A DNA stretch of 64,000 bases, taken from the NCBI RefSeq assembly GCF_943733665.1, contig NZ_OX030782.1, forward strand, positions 4,140,501 through 4,204,500. Direction: 5' to 3'. Source of the stretch: Aquimarina sp. Aq107 (GTDB taxonomy: Bacteria > Bacteroidota > Bacteroidia > Flavobacteriales > Flavobacteriaceae). The notes under the pieces were generated by a model, which made no database searches, was not told where the DNA came from, and saw nothing but the letters and a program-made list of their open reading frames with translations. Positions 62,698-64,000 of this stretch are shown one piece after another. The position numbers and the translations under genes are program-made. Position 1 is the stretch's first letter. Every line of letters starts with the position of its first letter.

Positions 62698-63439
62698 AAT
62701 TTTGGTTTTAAGTTTTTGTTGTTAAGACGATAATTGCAAAAAAATACTTTTCGAAAAGTTTAGTTCTTAGCTTTTGCAGCTACTATGAAGTAAGCGAAGA
62801 AAAATTCCCTTAACAATTTCAGAAGATATTTTTAACATTTTTTTTAACGAAAAACGTTTTCGGAAAAATCAAACTTTAACTTTTTTTTGTGCTTTGTTTT
62901 TTTGGAATTATCGGGTTCGATAATTTTTGCTTTTTAAATGAGAAAATCATTGTTGACATCGAAAATATTTCGTTTTAATTTCGAAAAAATTTAGTAACCA
63001 TATCTTGTAAAAGCTGGCAAAACGCAAACAAAATCTACTTTATAGTAAGGATATAAATGATTCATAATACACACCTCTAAATCTCCTTTATTCTTAGGTG
63101 TGTTCAGCAACATAGCGAGACTTTTTTAACTTCTATTCTTAGAAGAAACTACCAGAGAAAAATGTAATAAATCAACAGTTAATCCACTTTTTATCAAAGG
63201 GGTCTTTCCCCCTTTCTTTCAAAAAGACAAAACAAAACGCCATCCATTTTAAAGCAACAAAGCCACTGTAAATCAAGACTTTCTTTAGCTCAATTTACAA
63301 TTGTAGCCGTTCTAAATTTTTTAAAACTATTTAAAATGGTATTTTTAAATTCATAAAGCTTAACAAAAATTAAGTTTTAGCTAACTAATATTTTGGTTTT
63401 AACCAAAATCACACAAATACTTATTAAACCTATCAAAAA
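62698..63439. other. Long gene-free stretch with several hairpins and palindromes
   Basis: No credible ORF. It holds, in order: the perfect palindrome ACTTTTCGAAAAGT (62746-62759) near the start of the leftward lipoprotein operon; AAAACGTTTT (62851-62860, LacI-type-like half sites); a terminator-like hairpin AATTATCG-ggtt-CGATAATT followed by TTTTGCTTTTT (62906-62935); arms ACACACCT/AGGTGTGT (63069-63103) followed by a T run near 63121; AAAGGGG/CCCCTTT (63196-63215); and ATTTTGGTTTTAACCAAAAT (63390-63409) before the last gene. The two terminator-like hairpins could end small RNAs; no clear promoter was found. Confidence 0.5.
62746..62759. promoter_or_regulatory. 14-bp palindrome upstream of the CBM21 lipoprotein operon
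   Basis: ACTTTTCGAAAAGT is perfectly symmetric and lies 49 bases from the start codon, near a TATTTTTTTG stretch on the minus strand. It is a candidate operator. Confidence 0.45.
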
Positions 63440-64000
63440 ATGAAACTACAAACCAACCCTATCAAACAGTACTTGATGATTGCGTTTGCATTCGTGCTTG
63501 TACTATCATGTAAAGACAACGTGCAAACCACTAATTCTGCCGAATTAGAAGCTTGTAAAAAGAAAATTGAAGCATATGAGAAGGAGATCAAAGAACTAAA
63601 AGCAAAAATAGCAGATGCCGACGAGGACAAAGGAAGAACGCCTAACAACATTATCCAATCAGATTTTGCTAAAAAGATTTATCATCTATATAATGACAGA
63701 GAAGATCTAATCAACGAAGTTGTAGGAAAAGATGGTGCGGGAGATCCTTTTAAGGCAACTAGATCATTATTTTATGACATCAATGATTTAGAGGAATATA
63801 TTCGATATGTAAAAATAAAATCGCGTAAAGCAAGAGAACGACCATCTGGATTTAGATTCTATTTTGCATTATATCCAGAAGATTATATTAGAAATAAAGA
63901 AGACAAACGATATGCAAATAGACAAACTTTTTTCATTGCACCTACGAAAGCAGTAAAGGATGCTGCAGGAAACATAGAACACTTGGGATACACGCTAGAC
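63440..64000 (+). CDS. Lipoprotein of unknown function (3' part outside window)
   Basis: 187 codons are in the window; the gene runs off the right edge. The lipoprotein signal ends FVLVLSCKDNVQTT (Cys near 24). A coiled-coil follows (about 30-60, ELEACKKKIEAYEKEIKELK AKIAD with a break), then a mixed region with KKIYHLYNDREDLINEVVGK, FYDINDLEEYIRYVKIKSRK and SGFRFYFALYPEDYIRNKED. No family is recognised; similar coiled-coil lipoproteins are frequent in Flavobacteriaceae. A 20-bp inverted repeat (63390-63409) lies upstream. Confidence 0.75.
   Translation, partial: MKLQTNPIKQYLMIAFAFVLVLSCKDNVQTTNSAELEACKKKIEAYEKEIKELKAKIADADEDKGRTPNNIIQSDFAKKIYHLYNDREDLINEVVGKDGAGDPFKATRSLFYDINDLEEYIRYVKIKSRKARERPSGFRFYFALYPEDYIRNKEDKRYANRQTFFIAPTKAVKDAAGNIEHLGYTLD

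Noticed and set aside
63433..63651. Minus-strand ORF at the right end
   Set aside because: It is the shadow of the lipoprotein gene that starts at 63440, whose signal peptide and coiled-coil are convincing.

Overview
The window reads as chromosomal DNA of a marine Bacteroidetes of the family Flavobacteriaceae, probably close to Aquimarina. It is AT-rich and its promoters carry the Bacteroidetes -7 element TAnnTTTG, in several places with TTTG about 19 bases upstream. It also holds a type IX secretion C-terminal sorting domain, a TonB-dependent outer-membrane receptor, DUF5686, DUF5916 and DUF2723 proteins, an alternative complex III cytochrome, and the order rimP-nusA-infB next to that cytochrome. 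The genus is inference. No insertion sequence, prophage, CRISPR array or rRNA was seen.

Layout. 1-7.7 kb: the start of a multiheme cytochrome of alternative complex III, a SPOR-domain protein, the leftward rimP-nusA-infB operon with a terminator-like hairpin in its leader, and a tandem universal stress protein. 7.7-22.4 kb: tRNA-Gln, a DUF2723/GT117-type membrane protein, a NodB deacetylase, a thioredoxin-fold protein without its cysteines, a metallophosphoesterase, a probable small RNA upstream of polA, polA, a TerC protein, two lipoproteins (one a serine hydrolase) and a DUF5916 outer-membrane protein. 22.6-34.5 kb: a translation block (rplM-rpsI-rpsB-tsf, pyrH-frr, asnS) interrupted by a DUF5686 protein, an RND/MMPL transporter and a small 48-residue membrane protein gene on the minus strand. 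34.5-41.2 kb: an ankyrin pair and a tight four-gene operon (TonB-type receptor, membrane-anchored serine hydrolase, LytS-type kinase, LytTR regulator).

41.3-54 kb is the most interesting part: a divergent XRE/S24-like regulator, then a rightward run of YbjN/CesT-like protein, PspA, YbjQ, a 38-residue membrane peptide, an NfeD/YqiJ-like protein with an aspartate-rich loop, a large flotillin, two tandem paralogous small membrane proteins (the second broken by a stop codon), a DUF3592-like protein, a PH-like membrane protein, a 1621-residue DUF3686 AAA ATPase and a lipoprotein. It looks like a membrane-stress or membrane-remodelling system in which PspA and flotillin meet a very large ATPase.

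54-64 kb is accessory and carbohydrate-facing: a parallel beta-helix lipoprotein, a DUF6624 protein, a secreted multidomain DUF5060 glycoside hydrolase candidate with a T9SS tail and a strong palindrome in its control region, a MarR-GNAT pair, two paralogous lipoproteins that each carry two CBM21-like modules (rare in bacteria), a 740-base gene-free stretch with several hairpins, and the start of another lipoprotein.
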